Shown here: one piece after another, positions 13,255-26,545 of the stretch
Numbering within the stretch: position 1 is the first letter of the stretch
How the letters are laid out: every line of letters begins with the position of its first letter
Assembly (NCBI RefSeq): GCF_000283155.1
Contig: NW_004454195.1
Span: 4,991,599-5,055,598 of the forward strand
DNA length: 64,000 nucleotides
From: Ceratotherium simum simum
Lineage: Eukaryota > Chordata > Mammalia > Perissodactyla > Rhinocerotidae
Direction: 5' to 3'
Made by a program: the position numbers and the translations under genes
Notes under the pieces: model-generated
Told to the model about the DNA's origin: nothing
The model's database searches: none
The model's input: the letters and a program-made list of their open reading frames with translations, nothing else

Positions 13255-13640
13255 CTGTCCTCTCCCCCATGCCCCCCGGCCAGGTATTCCTGCCCTCCCT
13301 GCCCTGCTGTGTACCCCAGAGGGCTGACCCCTAGAGAACACATCATGCAGGCTCCACATCTCATATACTACAGTCCAGCCCCCGTCAACTTCCATTCCTT
13401 TCTTTGAAGCCCTGTACTCTCTAGCCTTTACGCCGCACACATACAACATTCTCCTTACTACTACTCCGAATCTGTTTGGCAGTGCTAACTCCCACTCACT
13501 ATTCAGACCTCTATTTAAGAAGCTTCCCCTAGGAAGCCTTCCCTGCACTTAGGCTATATTCAGCACCTTTTCTGTGCTGCCAAACTCTGTCTTTTCTAAC
13601 ATTCTGTTAGAGTCCATGGAAGACTTGTTCTCTTTTTAAA
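13255..13640 (+). repeat. L2 LINE fragment
   Basis: CT-rich text with gaagccctgtactctctagc, aggaagccttccctgcactt and cagcaccttttctgtgctgc, in the order of the L2 ORF2 end and 3' region. The 100-codon minus-strand open frame over it is incidental. Confidence 0.5.
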
Positions 13641-13850
13641 GAGAAAAAATCAAATCCCATAAATAATTTTTACTGAGATCTGTCAACTTTTTATCTGAAA
13701 TAGGTGAAAATAAACATTTCTGTGATACATTTCACAAAATATTCTAAAATAAATGTAAGTTACATAATTACATAATAATTCAAAGAAAGTGGCAAAGTAA
13801 GGCAGAATCACTGAAGAACCAACCAGTTTGAATGAGACTATTATCTAGAG

Positions 13851-14059
13851 CTGAACTTTCCAATTCAGTAGATGCTATCTGCCTGTGGCTATTTAAATTA
13901 AAATGAATTAAAAGCAATTAAAATGAAAGATTCAGTTCCTTAGCTACACTGGCCACCTTTCAAGCGTTCGATAGCCACATATTGCTACTTTCTACCATAT
14001 TTAATAGCACAGATATAGAACATTTCCATCATTGCAGAAAGTTCTATTGGACAGCACTG
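13851..14059 (-). mobile_element. hAT-Charlie miniature element with target duplication
   Basis: The left end ctgaactttccaat and right end ctattggacagcactg are inverted repeats. The interior carries ggctatttaaatta and gatagccacatattgcta. The flanking octamers atctagag (13843-13850) and ctctagag (14060-14067) match 7 of 8, as expected for hAT elements. Confidence 0.8.
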
Positions 14060-14094
14060 CTCTAGAGTTGAGATCCTATAAGTGACAGTACTTT

Positions 14095-14250
14095 AAGAAG
14101 ACATCTATAACTATATAGTTAAACTTTCTTTTCCTTGTTTTATAAAATGGTGATGATACCTACTGATTATGTTGTTACAAGAACTAAATGAGATGATATT
14201 TTAAAAGCCTTAGCTCAGTGTCTAATACATAAAAGGTGACCAAATAAGCT
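14095..14250 (+). repeat. MIR fragment
   Basis: Contains ataaaatggtgatgatacct, ttacaagaactaaatgagat and ccttagctcagtgtctaata in plus-strand MIR order. Confidence 0.6.
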
Positions 14251-14849
14251 TCCTTCCCCTTCGTCTTATAATGCAAAGGTCCTCTGTTCAAAGTACATCT
14301 TATCACATGTTCCCCAGTTGTAAAACTGCTTATTTTTAATCAGTGCTAAGAAGGGGAAAAGAAAAAGGCTAAAGGGAAAGAAATTGATTGGCACTTCAGG
14401 ACTGTGGGACTCTAGGCCTCCCATCTCCTGACTTTTCAACCAAAATAACTTCAGATTTAACTGTTACAGATGGAATTTCCCCTTGAGAGTTTTTTTCCTC
14501 AGTAAAGGACTGTGAGGCCAAGCAAACAAACAAAAGAAGTTCCCAAAAACCAATGTCCCAAAAGATATGTCCCCAGCCTTTATGAATGGCAAGCAAGGCC
14601 CATTACAATCTAACTCATCTGGTCTCATCCACTCTCACTACCTTCTTCTTCTCAATGTTCTATCCATACTGAGTTGAAGACATTAGGACCAACATCAACA
14701 GTCAACTAGAAAACAAAGCAAACGATTTTGAGTGGTTATCCTTGGCTTTGATGAATCAAGAGATGTTACCAATATTCCTAAGCTATTTTTGTTTATACGT
14801 GGCATCAGTGCCAAAATTGAAGTGACTGAAAATTAGCCTCTCTGAATAG

Positions 14850-16205
14850 TCTGCACGGAACAACTACAGGCAAGAATATTTTCAAAGAAGTTGAGAAAAA
14901 CATTAATTCATTAAAACCTGAAGCAGAATCTGCTATGATGTGTTCCAACTGAAGGTGACTAAAAATACGTGTGAAACACTAAAAGTCTAGGACAAACTTA
15001 CAAGCTTGGAAAAATGAAAGCCTATGATATTATTCATCAACAAGTACATTGTGGAAATATTTGAATCTTATGTTATCGAGCCAGTAGTGTCAACAGTGAA
15101 TTTCCTTCGCTCTTGTGGACTTAACTTTCATTGGTTTTGCGCATTTTTGTCAGAAACAGAAACTGAATATTTTGACTTGCCCTACCACATAGCACTTCAA
15201 AGGCTTAGCAGTGGTAAAGTTATATTGTGATTTTTTTTGAGCTCAGGGTTGATAATGAAATTTTTCTCAATGAGAAGAACCACCTTCAACCACTATCGTC
15301 AAACATTGAATGGGCTCGAAAATTAGCTTTTGTTATAGATTTGATAATGTTTCTTATGATTTCAACCTAAAATTACATGGAAAATTTTGCTTTCAAGCAA
15401 AACTTACACTGCAGTGAAGTCATTTTTAATAATAACTAAGCTGTTTAAATCACAATTAATGTTAAGTGCTTTTATATACTTCCTATGCTGTCAAAAGTTA
15501 AAGCAATAGGCATGCTCTCCATTTCCACATAAATTTGCAGCAGATTTAATTTCTGAGCTCAAACTACATACAGTAACAGCAGCATCTTTCAGATCTCAAT
15601 GCAAGTGCAAAGAAAATGTCCATATTTAAAAATTGACTTAACTGTGTGATTGAGAGGAGCTTCTACCTAACATTCAATTGGAAGTGACTGATCTGATAAA
15701 AGGCAAAATATTGAGAGAAGAATCTAACAGAATTCTATAAATGCCCTCCAAGTGATAAATACGCTCAATTAAAACCATGATATATTGATATATTGATGAT
15801 ATACTGAACTCATGAGCTGATATCGGTATTTGGCATTACATATCTTTGTGAAAAGAAGACATTTTCAAAAAAGAAATACATGAAATCTCATTAAACATCA
15901 ACATTAACAAAAGAACATTAGCAAATGATTTTGATGACAGGGATCATTAAGCCTTGAACCCCAATATGTGAAATGTTATCCAAATAAAGTAATTCCATTC
16001 TTCTTACTAGTAAATCAATATTTTAAATATTGTACTACATTATTGTTATATTTTGAATTTCATCAATTAAAAATTTGTGGAAATTTGGTTTCCTGATAGA
16101 TAGACAGACAGACAGACAGATAGATAATTGTTGATTTTGTTTCTTGTTCTACAAAGTCTAAAATACTATCTGGCCCTTGACCAAAAAAGCTTGCTGACTC
16201 CTAGA
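14850..16205 (+). pseudogene. Fossil hAT transposon with degraded transposase
   Basis: Broken frames between about 15000 and 15420 retain transposase-like stretches: FIKNKYIVEIF-type text, EPVVSTVNFLRS, ETEYFDLPYH, RLSSGKVIL and FLNEKNHLQPLSS. These resemble the hAT (Charlie8-type) transposase domain also found in GTF2IRD2-like proteins. Multiple stops and frameshifts interrupt it. A C-terminal dimerisation-like segment may lie at 15820-15960. The element closes with a Charlie-type end at about 16150-16205 (aaaatactatctggcccttg ... gcttgctgactcctag). I could not fix the 5' end. The 68-codon frame at 15024-15230 is the best preserved piece and is not a gene. Confidence 0.75.
16094..16127 (+). 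repeat. GATA/GACA microsatellite
   Basis: Two gata units, a block of gaca units, then gata again, lying within the hAT fossil. Confidence 0.85.
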
Positions 16206-16879
16206 CTAGATGCTTCTCTAATGATCCTGAATAGTTTAAAATATATATAAAATTAAAGTTTTCCTTTCAAATATGAGTTATGCTCAAAACCAAATCTATG
16301 GCTGCTCTATTATTTTTTTAAAATAGTAAAGAAAAGCACTGGAGTATAGGACATTCCCAGCGGGGTACCAGGCTAGGTGCGCCTCGTCTCAGGGATTGCC
16401 TATGCTTCATTTTGAATAATTCTATAAAAAGAATTTCAGTGGATTTAAAACAGGCCCAGTCTCCAATCATGGGCCTCAGAATCTTGCTTTTTGAGAACTT
16501 AACTCCTGAGGCAATATTTAATGTTAACTAAATATTATATGTTCCCGTGATTATATGTTCCTATGATTGCCTAAGATTGTTGTTGATAAAGAGAGAAAGG
16601 TGCTGATATAAAATCCATACTGAATCTCAAGCACAAACATCAATATGTACAAACATTAACAGAATAAATATTTCAATATGAAAAGTTCTTAATATGTTAT
16701 TTCAATATTGTTCTATTTCATTAAAATGAATACAAGTAAAAGACTTTATGTCTTCATACATGACATATAGACAATCCACCATATTGTAAAATTTATAGAT
16801 TACAAGATTTAAAAAGTAATTGAGTTTATAGTTAACAAATAAAATTCCCAAAATGAATTTTTGTACCCTATGCATTTTG

Positions 16880-17330
16880 TTTAGATGTGGAAAATGTCAT
16901 ACATGAATTATTCATATTTTATTTCTTTATACTTATCAAGTTGAACCAAACCTGGTTATTTTAAAAATAACAGAAATAATTTGCTGAGATTAGATTATCC
17001 ATTATTTGCACAGATTAACAAACAGCTGTACTAAACTAACCCTATGTTCACATGAACAAGTCTTTTACATGTTGAACTTATAGGCAGTTTGTGTTGGCCT
17101 GATAACAAAACAGATGTTTTCCTTAGTGATCTGGCTAGCTTTATTAGGTACAGACCAGCCTTGGGATCAAGCTACATGTGTGCTTTAAAAAACTATTCAT
17201 CTCTGTAAAATAAAACCTATCAGACTAGCTCATCTATGAGCTGCTTTAATTGGCGACTTATTTGAAATTAAACAGGTGTAATTACAAAGATTGATTTTTA
17301 TTTTATAAATACCTTTATTAAACATACTTA
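16880..17330. other. Candidate conserved non-coding stretch
   Basis: Repeat-free by eye. It has E-boxes at 17033-17038 (cagctg) and 17273-17278 (caggtg), a taattgg core near 17250 and a SOX/TCF-like acaaag at 17284-17289. Conservation was not tested. Confidence 0.25.
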
Positions 17331-18549
17331 AAGAAAAGGATGTTAGAATTTCCAGAGATAAGACAATGATGGCTCAAAGGTAAAGCTGGGGAACTTTCCA
17401 TTAGGAGTAAGAGTTGCAAAGCCAACAAGTGGTTACAGAAGATAACACTGGCTCCTTAATTGAGAAGATGGGGACCATCTGGCAACACTAGTATTTTGTC
17501 TTTAACCACATATTTCAATGTAGTTTGGTTTAATTTTCTGTATCTTCCTCCCAGACTCTGAGGAACACATTTGCTGTTTTCTTTATAACTACGCTCTCAT
17601 TCGTCTAGAACCCCTGATGGGTTTCTTGTCCTAAATGCTTGCTTCTTTCTCCAGCATTGTCATACTCTTTACTTGTAATTCAGGCTCACCTAAACTTTAA
17701 GAAACAAATCAACCTAGCTTATCTTGCCTATCTCCTCCAGCCCCTTTCCCTAACTGATTTCAAATATTTTCCTTTCTTTCTTTCTCTTCCAGACTTCTGC
17801 AAGAGCAGTCTATTGATGCTGTTTCTGCTTCCTCACTATTAACTTCCTGGTGAAGCCTCTATAACCTGGCTCCTGCTCCCAACACAGTGATGAAATTATG
17901 ATCTCATCACTGGCAAATCCACAAATGTTATTTGCCGTCCTAATTCTAACTGGTCTACTTACTGTATCTGACACTATTAATTATCGGAGTGAGCTTAAAG
18001 TCAATGGGTTGGCAGTGTATAAACAGCATTAGGATCATAGAAAGGAGGAGCTGAGAAAGGTGGGACTCACAGGACGCTAAATGATATGGATAATGTGTCT
18101 ATATTATTTATCCTCCAAACACAGACACTATTGAGTGAAAGTGGGGTGCTCTTAATAAACATGCTAGGACAACAAGCATAAACTGGGATGGTCCTGTGAA
18201 AACAAGGAAAAAGGTCACCATAAGTAATGAAGGAATAAAGGGCTAGATGACTTCACACCTTTGGGAAACCTTGAGTCATTGAAGCATTTTCCAAATAGTA
18301 CTCAAAAGTCATGCAAATAATATACTGAAAGAGACTGGGCCTTGATATGGTATAAAAACACAGGAGATAAAGGGATTGTTTGATCTCTAAAGCATGGGGC
18401 TGACTTACGTACCAATTATAGTCATGGAAACAATCAAGTTCATTGAGTTCCACTTACCCCCAAGCCTGACGTCTACTGTCCAAGACGCTGTTTTCCACCT
18501 TATATCCTAGCCAAGCCCAGCCCTCATAACCCAAGATAAAGGACCAGAG

Positions 18550-19185
18550 TGTGGTAGGCAGAATTCTAACATGGTCTCAAAATTTCTAGTCCCTGATGTG
18601 CACATCCCTTCGCTTAGTTACTCAAGCAAACACTAAACTAGGTGTTGCTGTGAAGGGATCCTGCAGATGTAATTAAGGTCCCAAATCAGCTGACCTTAAG
18701 ATAACGAGGTAATCCTGATGGGCCTGACCTAATTGGGTGAGCCCTTTAATAAAAGCAGAGAGTTTTTTGCCCTTGCTGACAGAATGGAAAGTCAGAGAAA
18801 AGTGCTCCAGCTGGCCTGGAAGAAAGGAAACATCTATGCTGTGAACTACCTGTGGGAGCCACACTGCAAGGAACTGTGGGTGGCCTCTAGGAGCTGAGAA
18901 TGGTGCCCAGCCAACACCTAGCAAGAATACAGGGACCTCAGTCACACAACTGCAAGGAAATGAATTCTATCAATAACCAGTAAGGTTGGAAGAGGACCTC
19001 AAGTCCCAGATGAGAACACAGCCCCCGGCCAACATCTGGATTTCAGCCTCGTGAGAGCCTGAGCATAGGACCCAGCCACACTGAGTCAGACTTCTGATCT
19101 ACAGAGTCTGTGAGATAATAAATTTGTGTTATTTTAAGCCATTAAGTTTGTGGTAATTTGTTACACAGCAATAGAAAATGAATAC
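18550..19185 (+). mobile_element. MaLR (MLT1-like) solo LTR with 5-bp duplication
   Basis: Starts tgtggtaggcagaattcta and ends aatgaataca. Internal landmarks are ggatcctgcagatgtaatta, tgggtgagccctttaataaa, gtgagataataaatttgtgt and taagtttgtggtaatttgtt, typical of the MLT1 LTR order, including the polyadenylation region. The flanks cagag (18545-18549) and caaag (19186-19190) are a 5-bp duplication with one change, as expected for ERVL-MaLR. No internal coding region remains. Confidence 0.85.
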
Positions 19186-19706
19186 ACAAAGAATGAAATG
19201 AAGAAACTACTAGTCATCCACCAGTATCCCTTATCAGCTTCAATGAAAAGAGAATGGGCCAAAAGAGTAATTAAATCCACTCTTCTCCTCAATTAAGAAC
19301 ACCCCAAGGAAGAGGAACTGAGTTGGACTGAGAGGCCTACTTTTCAGTGTATCCCCTTTATACTTTGTGAATTTTTTACACATGCATGCATTCCCTATTA
19401 CAAAATAAATAAAAATAAAATTCATCAAGACCTATTACCAGATGATTTCTATCAAAAAAAGGGATTTGATGGAAAACAGATGCCTATACCTTCACACAAC
19501 CTTGAAATTAGGCAATTAACCCACGTATCATACCCTACTTATCCTAAAAGGCAAGGTCTAGACAGAAGTTTTAGAGGAAATCTCCAAGGAAACAGTGCTT
19601 CTCCATGACCACCTCTATCACCCTGACTCTCAATACTCTCGCCCTACTTTACTTTCATCTTACCTCTCTTTTCTCTCTCATTCATTCAGAAAGTGGTCGA
19701 CATTAC

Positions 19707-19724
19707 AAAAAAAAAAAAAAAAAA
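19707..19724 (+). repeat. A18 homopolymer
   Basis: Eighteen A residues in otherwise unassigned sequence. Confidence 0.8.
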
Positions 19725-19954
19725 GTTAGTGACAACCAGTTAGATGCTGGATGTAGGGACTAAGAAGGAAAACAGCATCAAGTTCAGTACCTCCAAATTT
19801 TAAATCGTAGTAACTTTGAAAGCATAAGTACAATGAAAAGGACTAACAGAGCCTTACAGTAGTGAGGCTGGCTTGGGGAAGGGAATATGATTTCTGTCCT
19901 AAGCTGAATCTGAAATGGCAATGGGACACCCAGGTTAAAAAATCTAGCAGGCAG

Positions 19955-20120
19955 TTGGTAACTTGAGCTTCTTTAAGCCTCTATGTTTTAGTATACAAAT
20001 TGAGGATAACATCTAACTAGCTGAATGTTGGAAACATCAAACAAGATTAAAGTCTATGCAGTTCTAAGATATTGTGTGGCACAGAGCCAATCCTTAAATG
20101 GTAACTATTATTATTGTTGG
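19955..20120 (+). repeat. MIR fragment
   Basis: Contains ttgaggataacatctaacta, aagattaaagtctatgcagt and tgtggcacagagccaatcct in plus-strand MIR order. Confidence 0.5.
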
Positions 20121-21869
20121 AAATGGGGGAGGTGAGTTGGAGTCAGAAAAAGACCTATTAGGAAGCTCTTTCAATAGTCCAGACAAGATATTTTATTGAC
20201 ACACTCCCTGGCCTTACCTTCATCACAGTGACTCCATTCTGCCCAGATCCACCCTATCACATCAGCTTCCTTCAGATTCCCTAGTACCTGGGCTCTCCTG
20301 CTTCTTTCTTGGATTCCCTGACTCCTCCCCAGTTCCTGTGTTAAATCCACCTGTTGTTCTTCCTCTCTGGCCCTACTCTGGGCACACGGGGCCTACTGAT
20401 CTCCACCTCAGACTTCTGAGCCAAAGCCTTTGACCGACTGATTCTATTTTCAGAACATGGTTGACATGGGCCTCTCCAGAACCTGGCACTGCCCCTCCTC
20501 TCACCTCCCTGCCCACTATAGGATTTGCTTCAGTCCAGCTGAAGAGAGGAGTGACAAATTCCTAGGCATTGAAGTATGTAGAAACTGGCCAGTATGTAAC
20601 TGTATTCTGAGCTTGACAAGGAGGGGAGTTGAGGTAGTATTTGTTGGGAGGTCCCATCTTGTTGCTGAATAGGTTAGATAAAGTTGGAGTATTATACTTG
20701 AAATGGATGAAAAAGATTGGACATGGCTGATGTGAATATGGAGGAATGGACTGAAAAAGAACACACACTGATGAACAGCAAAGAGGGCTCAATGGAGATC
20801 AAATAATATGACTCCTTTAGTAAGGTTTATGCCAGGCTTCTGCAGGCATATTTAGGAATCTGGAGGGGGAAAATCTGGGTGCTGGTGGTAGGGCGAAGGC
20901 TGCGGGGAGTGTAGGATTAGAAGCAAAGGAATGCCAAAGCTATTATCAAAGGACATGACTAAAACAGAGGACCATGGGGTCCAGGCCAGGTACAAGCCAG
21001 AAGATTCGAGAATTAGAAGAGCTCAAGTGATGGGAGTTCATGACAAGGATGAAGAATAGGAAAGAGAGAAATTAGGGAGGGCTGAAGCTCACTGAAGAGA
21101 TATGGTATGTTCTCTGGCAGCTAGTCATTATTGTAAATGGACAAAATAATGCATAAAATCATGTCCAAAAACAGATAAACAAGTGTCTACAAATGAAACC
21201 ATTTTTTCTGATAACATTTTAGTTAAGACTGCATATATGTCTGGTTTCACACATGGGCAGTCTCCACTTTAATCCAAAATGTATTCCTGGAAAATGCATC
21301 ATAAACCTCTGCCTTTTTTCATAGGAATAATAAAGACATTGGTGGTTGCCCTTCAGGTTGTGACTCGACAGTAAGTAAATTATAGATAAGACCATTAATA
21401 TATCATAAAAGCAAAGAGACAAAATAAACCTGTAAAATCATTTAAAACAGTAAAATTATGTTCCAAGTTATTAAAATGATAGATTTTTACAGCAAAAGTG
21501 AACTTCAGAGTTTGTTTAGTCTAATTGTCTCATTCAAAAGATGAGACCCAAATTGAAACTACAAAGATTAAATCAGTTTTCCAATTCAACAACAACAAAC
21601 TTATTTCTTGACCCCCAAATAAATGCCTTCATAGCCTATTTCAAATGAATCCCACAAAATGAGCAAAATTATACAGTGTTTTGAATATATAAGGATATAT
21701 AATGTACCTACAGTGAACCTACGAAACAGCTGCAGAATAATGCAAGTGTGTGTACTACAGTTTGGTATTATCTAACATTAATATATTAGCTGTAACAACG
21801 AATTTTAATTTGCTTTTATGATCTCCGCCTAAAAAAAAAGGAAAAGAAATTCTTAAACAACTCTTTACA

Positions 21870-22065
21870 TGATAGTTAGAAATTGAAAACAATCCAAATG
21901 TTTAACAATGAGGAATAACTAAGCAAAGAAAGTACACGCAAAAAAATGTTATACAACCTCTAAAAATTATAAGTATACGGACAACACTGAATCATAGAAA
22001 TGTGTACTCAAAATAATGATGAGAGAGAAATGAATACAAGTTAATAGGTGTTCAGTTGTAAATTT
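21870..22065 (+). mobile_element. Old L1 3' fragment
   Basis: Text such as aatccaaatgtttaacaatg and aggaataactaagcaaa resembles the end of ORF2 in old L1 lineages (aatccaaatgtccaacaat type). Heavily decayed. Confidence 0.4.
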
Positions 22066-22555
22066 AGAGAACATTACAAATAGCTGAAATTTAACCTTCA
22101 TGGTATTCTTTTTTTCCTATTAAGTTGTTCCACGTCCATAATATAAACCAACAAAAAGCAAGCAGATGAGTGAGCAAGTTGTCAGGGAAGTTTGGAGTGA
22201 AGCTTGATTTCTCTTGATAAATTTCTTCGCAGCTAGAAATAAGAGCAGGGGTTTATAAAATCACTTTACTATTTATTTATTTCAAAGAGAATGATTAGAT
22301 CACTTAAATATTCAAAGAATGCCCTAAGAACTTTAGTTTCCAGGCCCTACAGAAAATAATAGTTTGAATTCTGTCTTTTTGTTCATCTTCATTCCATTGC
22401 TCACTACCTTCCTATCCCCAAATAAACAAACAAACAAAAATCTGTATGTCCCCAAATGGAAAAAGAAGTCAGACAGGGCAGCCTGAAAGTTCCAAAGGAA
22501 GAAGAAAAATAGGAATATTCATTTACCTTTGCATTTCTTTAAAACTTGCTTAAAT

Positions 22556-25500
22556 ATACAAGAAAAATAAACAAATGTCCAGGACCAGATCGTTTTTCTA
22601 GTGAATTCTACCAAACATTCAAAGAAGATTTAACACCTATCCTTCTCAAACTATTCCAAAATATTGAAGAAGATGGGACGCTTCCTAACTTATTCCATGA
22701 GGCCAACATTACCTTGATACCAAAACCAGATAAGGACAACACAAAAAACGAAAATTACAGGCCAATATCACCAATGAACAGAGAAGCAAAAATCCTCAAC
22801 AAAGTATTAGCAAATTGAATACAACAATACATTAAAAGGACCATACACTAGGATCAAGTGGGATTTATTCCAGGCATGCAGGGATAGTTCAACATCTGCA
22901 AATCAATCAATGTGATACACTACATCAACAAAATCAGGAATAAAAATCACATGATCATCTCAACAGATGCACAGAAAACATTTGACAAGATCCAACACCC
23001 ATTTATGATAAAAACTCTCAATAAAATGAATATAGAAGGAAAGTACTTCAACATAATAAAGGCCATATCATGACAAACCCACAGCCAACATCATACTTAA
23101 CAGTGAAAAACTGAAAGCCATTCCTCTGAGAACAGGAACAAGACAAGGGTGCCCACTCTCGCCACTCTTACTCAACATAGTACTGGAAGTTTTGGCCAGA
23201 GCAATTAGGCAAGAAAAAGAAATAAAAGGGATCCAAATTGGAAAGGAAAAAATAAAACTCTTTACTGTTTGCAGATGATATGATTCTCTATATATAGAAA
23301 ACCCTAAAGAATCCACCAGAAAACTATTAGAAATAATCAACATCTACAGTAAAGTTGTAGGGTACAAAATCAACATACAAAAACCAGTTGTGTTTCTATA
23401 CACTACTAACGAACTAGCAGAAAGGGAAGTCAAGAATACAATCCCATTTAGAATAGCAACAAAAAGAATAAAATACCTATGAATAAATTTAACCAAGGAG
23501 GTGAAAGACCTACATACTGAAAACTACAAGACATTATAGAAAGAAATTGAAGACGACATAAAGAAATGAAAAGATATTCCATGCCCATGGATCAGAAGAA
23601 TAAACATAGTTAAAATGTCCATATTACTGAAAGTAATCTACAGATTCAATGCAATCCCAATCAGAATCCCAATGTCATTATTCACGGAAAAAGAAAAAAG
23701 AATCCTAAAATTTATATGGAACAACAAAAGACCCCAAATAGCCAAAGCAAGCCTGAGGAAAAAGAACAAAGCTGGAGGTATCACAATCCCTGACTTTGAC
23801 ATATACTACAAAGCTATAGTAATCAAAACAGCATGGTACTGGCACAAAAACAGACACACAGAGCAATGGAACAGAATTGAAAGCCCAGAAATAAAACCAC
23901 ACATCTTGGTATATATACACAATGGAATACTACTCAGCCATAAGAAACGATGAAATCCAGCCATTTGTGACAACATGGATGGACATTGAGGGTATAATGC
24001 AAAGTGAAATAAGTCAGAGGGAGAAGGTCAAATACCGTATGATTTCCTTCATTAAGTAGTAGATAATAACAACAATAAACAAACACATAGGGACAGAGAT
24101 TGGATTGGTGGTTACCAGAGGGGAAGGGCGGAGGGAGGAGGGTGAAAGGGATAATTCGATACATGTGTGTGGTGATGGGTTGTAATTAGTATTTTGGTGG
24201 TGAACATGATGTAATCTATGCAGAAATAGAAGTATAATGATGTACACCTGAAATTTTTACAATGTTATAAACCAATGTTACCGCAATAAACAAATAAATT
24301 GTTTTATCAAAAAAAAAAAATAATAAAACCACACATCTACGGACAGCTAATCTTCCACAAAGGAGCCAAGAACATACGATGGAGAAAGGAAAATCTCTTT
24401 AATAAATGGTGCTGGTAAAATTGGATAGCCACGTGTGAAAGAATGAAAGTAGACCATCATCTTTTGCCATACACAAAAATTAACACAAAGTGGATTAAAG
24501 ACTTGAATACAAGACCTGACATCATAAAACTCCTGGAAGAAAATACAGGCAGTACACTCTTTGACATCAGTCTCAGCAGTATCTTTTCGAATACCATGTC
24601 TACTCAGGCAAAGGAAGCAAAAGAAAAAAAATAAACAAATGGGACTACATCAGACTAAAAAGCTTTTGAAAGGCAAAGGAAGCCATGAACAAAACGAAAA
24701 GACAAGCTACCAACTAGGAGAAGATATTTGCAAACCATATATCCAACAAGGGGTTAATTTGAAAAATATATAAAGAACTCATACAATTCAACAACAAAAA
24801 AACAAACAACCAGATCAAAAAATGGGCAGAGGATACGAACAGACATTTTTCCAGGCACATGAAAAGATGTTCAGCATCACTAATTATTAGGGAAATGCAA
24901 ATCAAATCTACAATGAGATTTCACCTTACACCTGTCAGAATGGCGATAATTAACAAGACAAGAAATAACAAATGTTAGAGAGGATTTGGAGAAAAGGGAA
25001 CTCTCATACACTGCTGGTGGGAGTGCAAACTGGTGCAGCCACTATGGAAAACAGTATGGAGATTTCTCAAAAAATTAAAAATAGAAATACCATATGATCT
25101 AGCTATCCTACTACTGGGTATTTACCCAAAGAACATGAAATCAACAAAATGAGGAGATCTATGAACCCCTATGTTCATCGCAGCATTATTCACAATAGCC
25201 AAGACGTGGAAGCATCAACAGATGAATGGATAAAGAAGATGTGGTATATATATGTATATATACCACACAATGGAATACTACTCAGCCATAAAAAAAGACA
25301 AAATTGTGCCACTTGCAACAACACAAATGGACCTGGAAGGTACTATGCTAAGGGAAGTGAGTCAGACAGAGAAAGACAAACACCTGTGATTTCACTCATG
25401 TAGAAGATAAACAAACATATGGATAAGGAGAACAGATTAGTGGTTATCAGAGGGGAAGGGGTAAGGGGAGGGCAAAAGGGGTAAAGAGGTATATATGTAT

Positions 25501-25640
25501 GGTGATGGATAAAAACTAGACTATTGATGGTGAACACAATGCAGTCTATACAGAAACTGATATATAATAACGTATGCCTGAAATTTACACAATTTTATAA
25601 ACCAATATTACCTCAATAAAATAATTTTTAAAAAAAGCAA
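22556..25640 (+). mobile_element. 5'-truncated L1 with broken ORF2, host of a nested L1
   Basis: It starts inside the reverse transcriptase domain. Frames give [41 protein letters not shown] and, after a frameshift, FADD. ORF2 then continues through [14 protein letters not shown] and [14 protein letters not shown]. It is interrupted at 23907-24321 by another L1. It resumes with the C-terminal ORF2 text and the 3' UTR, ending in an A-rich tail at about 25620-25640. In-frame stops (for example after GMQG) and frameshifts make it dead. The plus-strand open frames at 22546, 23615, 24443 and 25149 are pieces of it. Confidence 0.93.
23907..24321 (+). mobile_element. L1 3' end nested in the L1 ORF2
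   Basis: A roughly 415-bp copy of an L1 terminus (ggaatactactcagccataa, a 3' UTR with gtgaacatgatgtaatctat, then A12). It is flanked by an exact 17-bp duplication, aataaaaccacacatct, at 23890-23906 and 24322-24338. The host ORF2 reads on across the duplication, which proves a later insertion. Confidence 0.93.
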
Positions 25641-26545
25641 AACCAAATCAAAACAAAAAACTAGAGCAGACAAGTGTGCCTTTAAGAAGAACTGAAAACA
25701 TACAGAAAAGCATACAGAGGAGCGTATGCTTACTCAGAAAAAGTGTGCCTGACTATTAATTACACTGATAAAAGATACTATCTTAGCCCATTTTTATAAT
25801 CCAAAAAGCAAAAAGAATTCTGGGGAATGTTTGAAAGGATAGGGTAACTGATTGTACAAATGACAATTAACCAGAACCAATTTTAAAATGATTTCTTTCA
25901 CATCAACTTTATAAGGATTAAAGTTATATCAGACAAATAGTTTTTTAAGCCCGTGGATCTGTCTTCAATTAGCAACAAAATATATCTTTATTCTATGTAT
26001 TGTTCAGATAATAAAAAAATCAACTTTTCTGCTACCCAACTATTTATGCAAAACATAGTTGTGAGAAATAGCAGAGGACTGGTTGAAGGATGTAGAGTCC
26101 ATCCATTCTTTCAGATGGTCTAAATTTATTCTTGTATTAAGCCCAACAGTGAGAAGATTTTATACTTGAACCTTTTCTGAAAGTGACTTGGCATGCTCTC
26201 ACCTACAATGAGGAAGAAAGGAAAATAGCTCCCAAGTGGCCATTGATGAGAACACGGTATGTTTCAAGAAGGGTCACAGGCAGAATTTTTGCTCTAGTCT
26301 CAATACTAGGAATAGCTGTGTTCCTGAGCACATTTTTAATTTTATAGACTTTGTGTAAATCATGTAACTCACAATATTTCTCTCTTCGCACTGGCTTCTA
26401 GAAAGCTTGTGGTCAAATATGCAGTCCAAGTCTAATAAGTGAGACTGGAGGACATGTATTTTTGGTACTAACCTTACCATTGGCATCATCTTACTTTTCC
26501 TACATTATTTTTCTCCTTTCCCTTGATTTCTTCAACTGCATTTTA

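Noticed and set aside
16094..16127. Direct repeats resembling a CRISPR-like array
   Set aside because: A plain tetranucleotide microsatellite without spacers in a mammalian intron.
22546..25403. Several plus-strand frames with reverse transcriptase motifs as a possible gene
   Set aside because: They are fragments of a dead L1 ORF2 with stops, a frameshift at FADD and a nested insertion.
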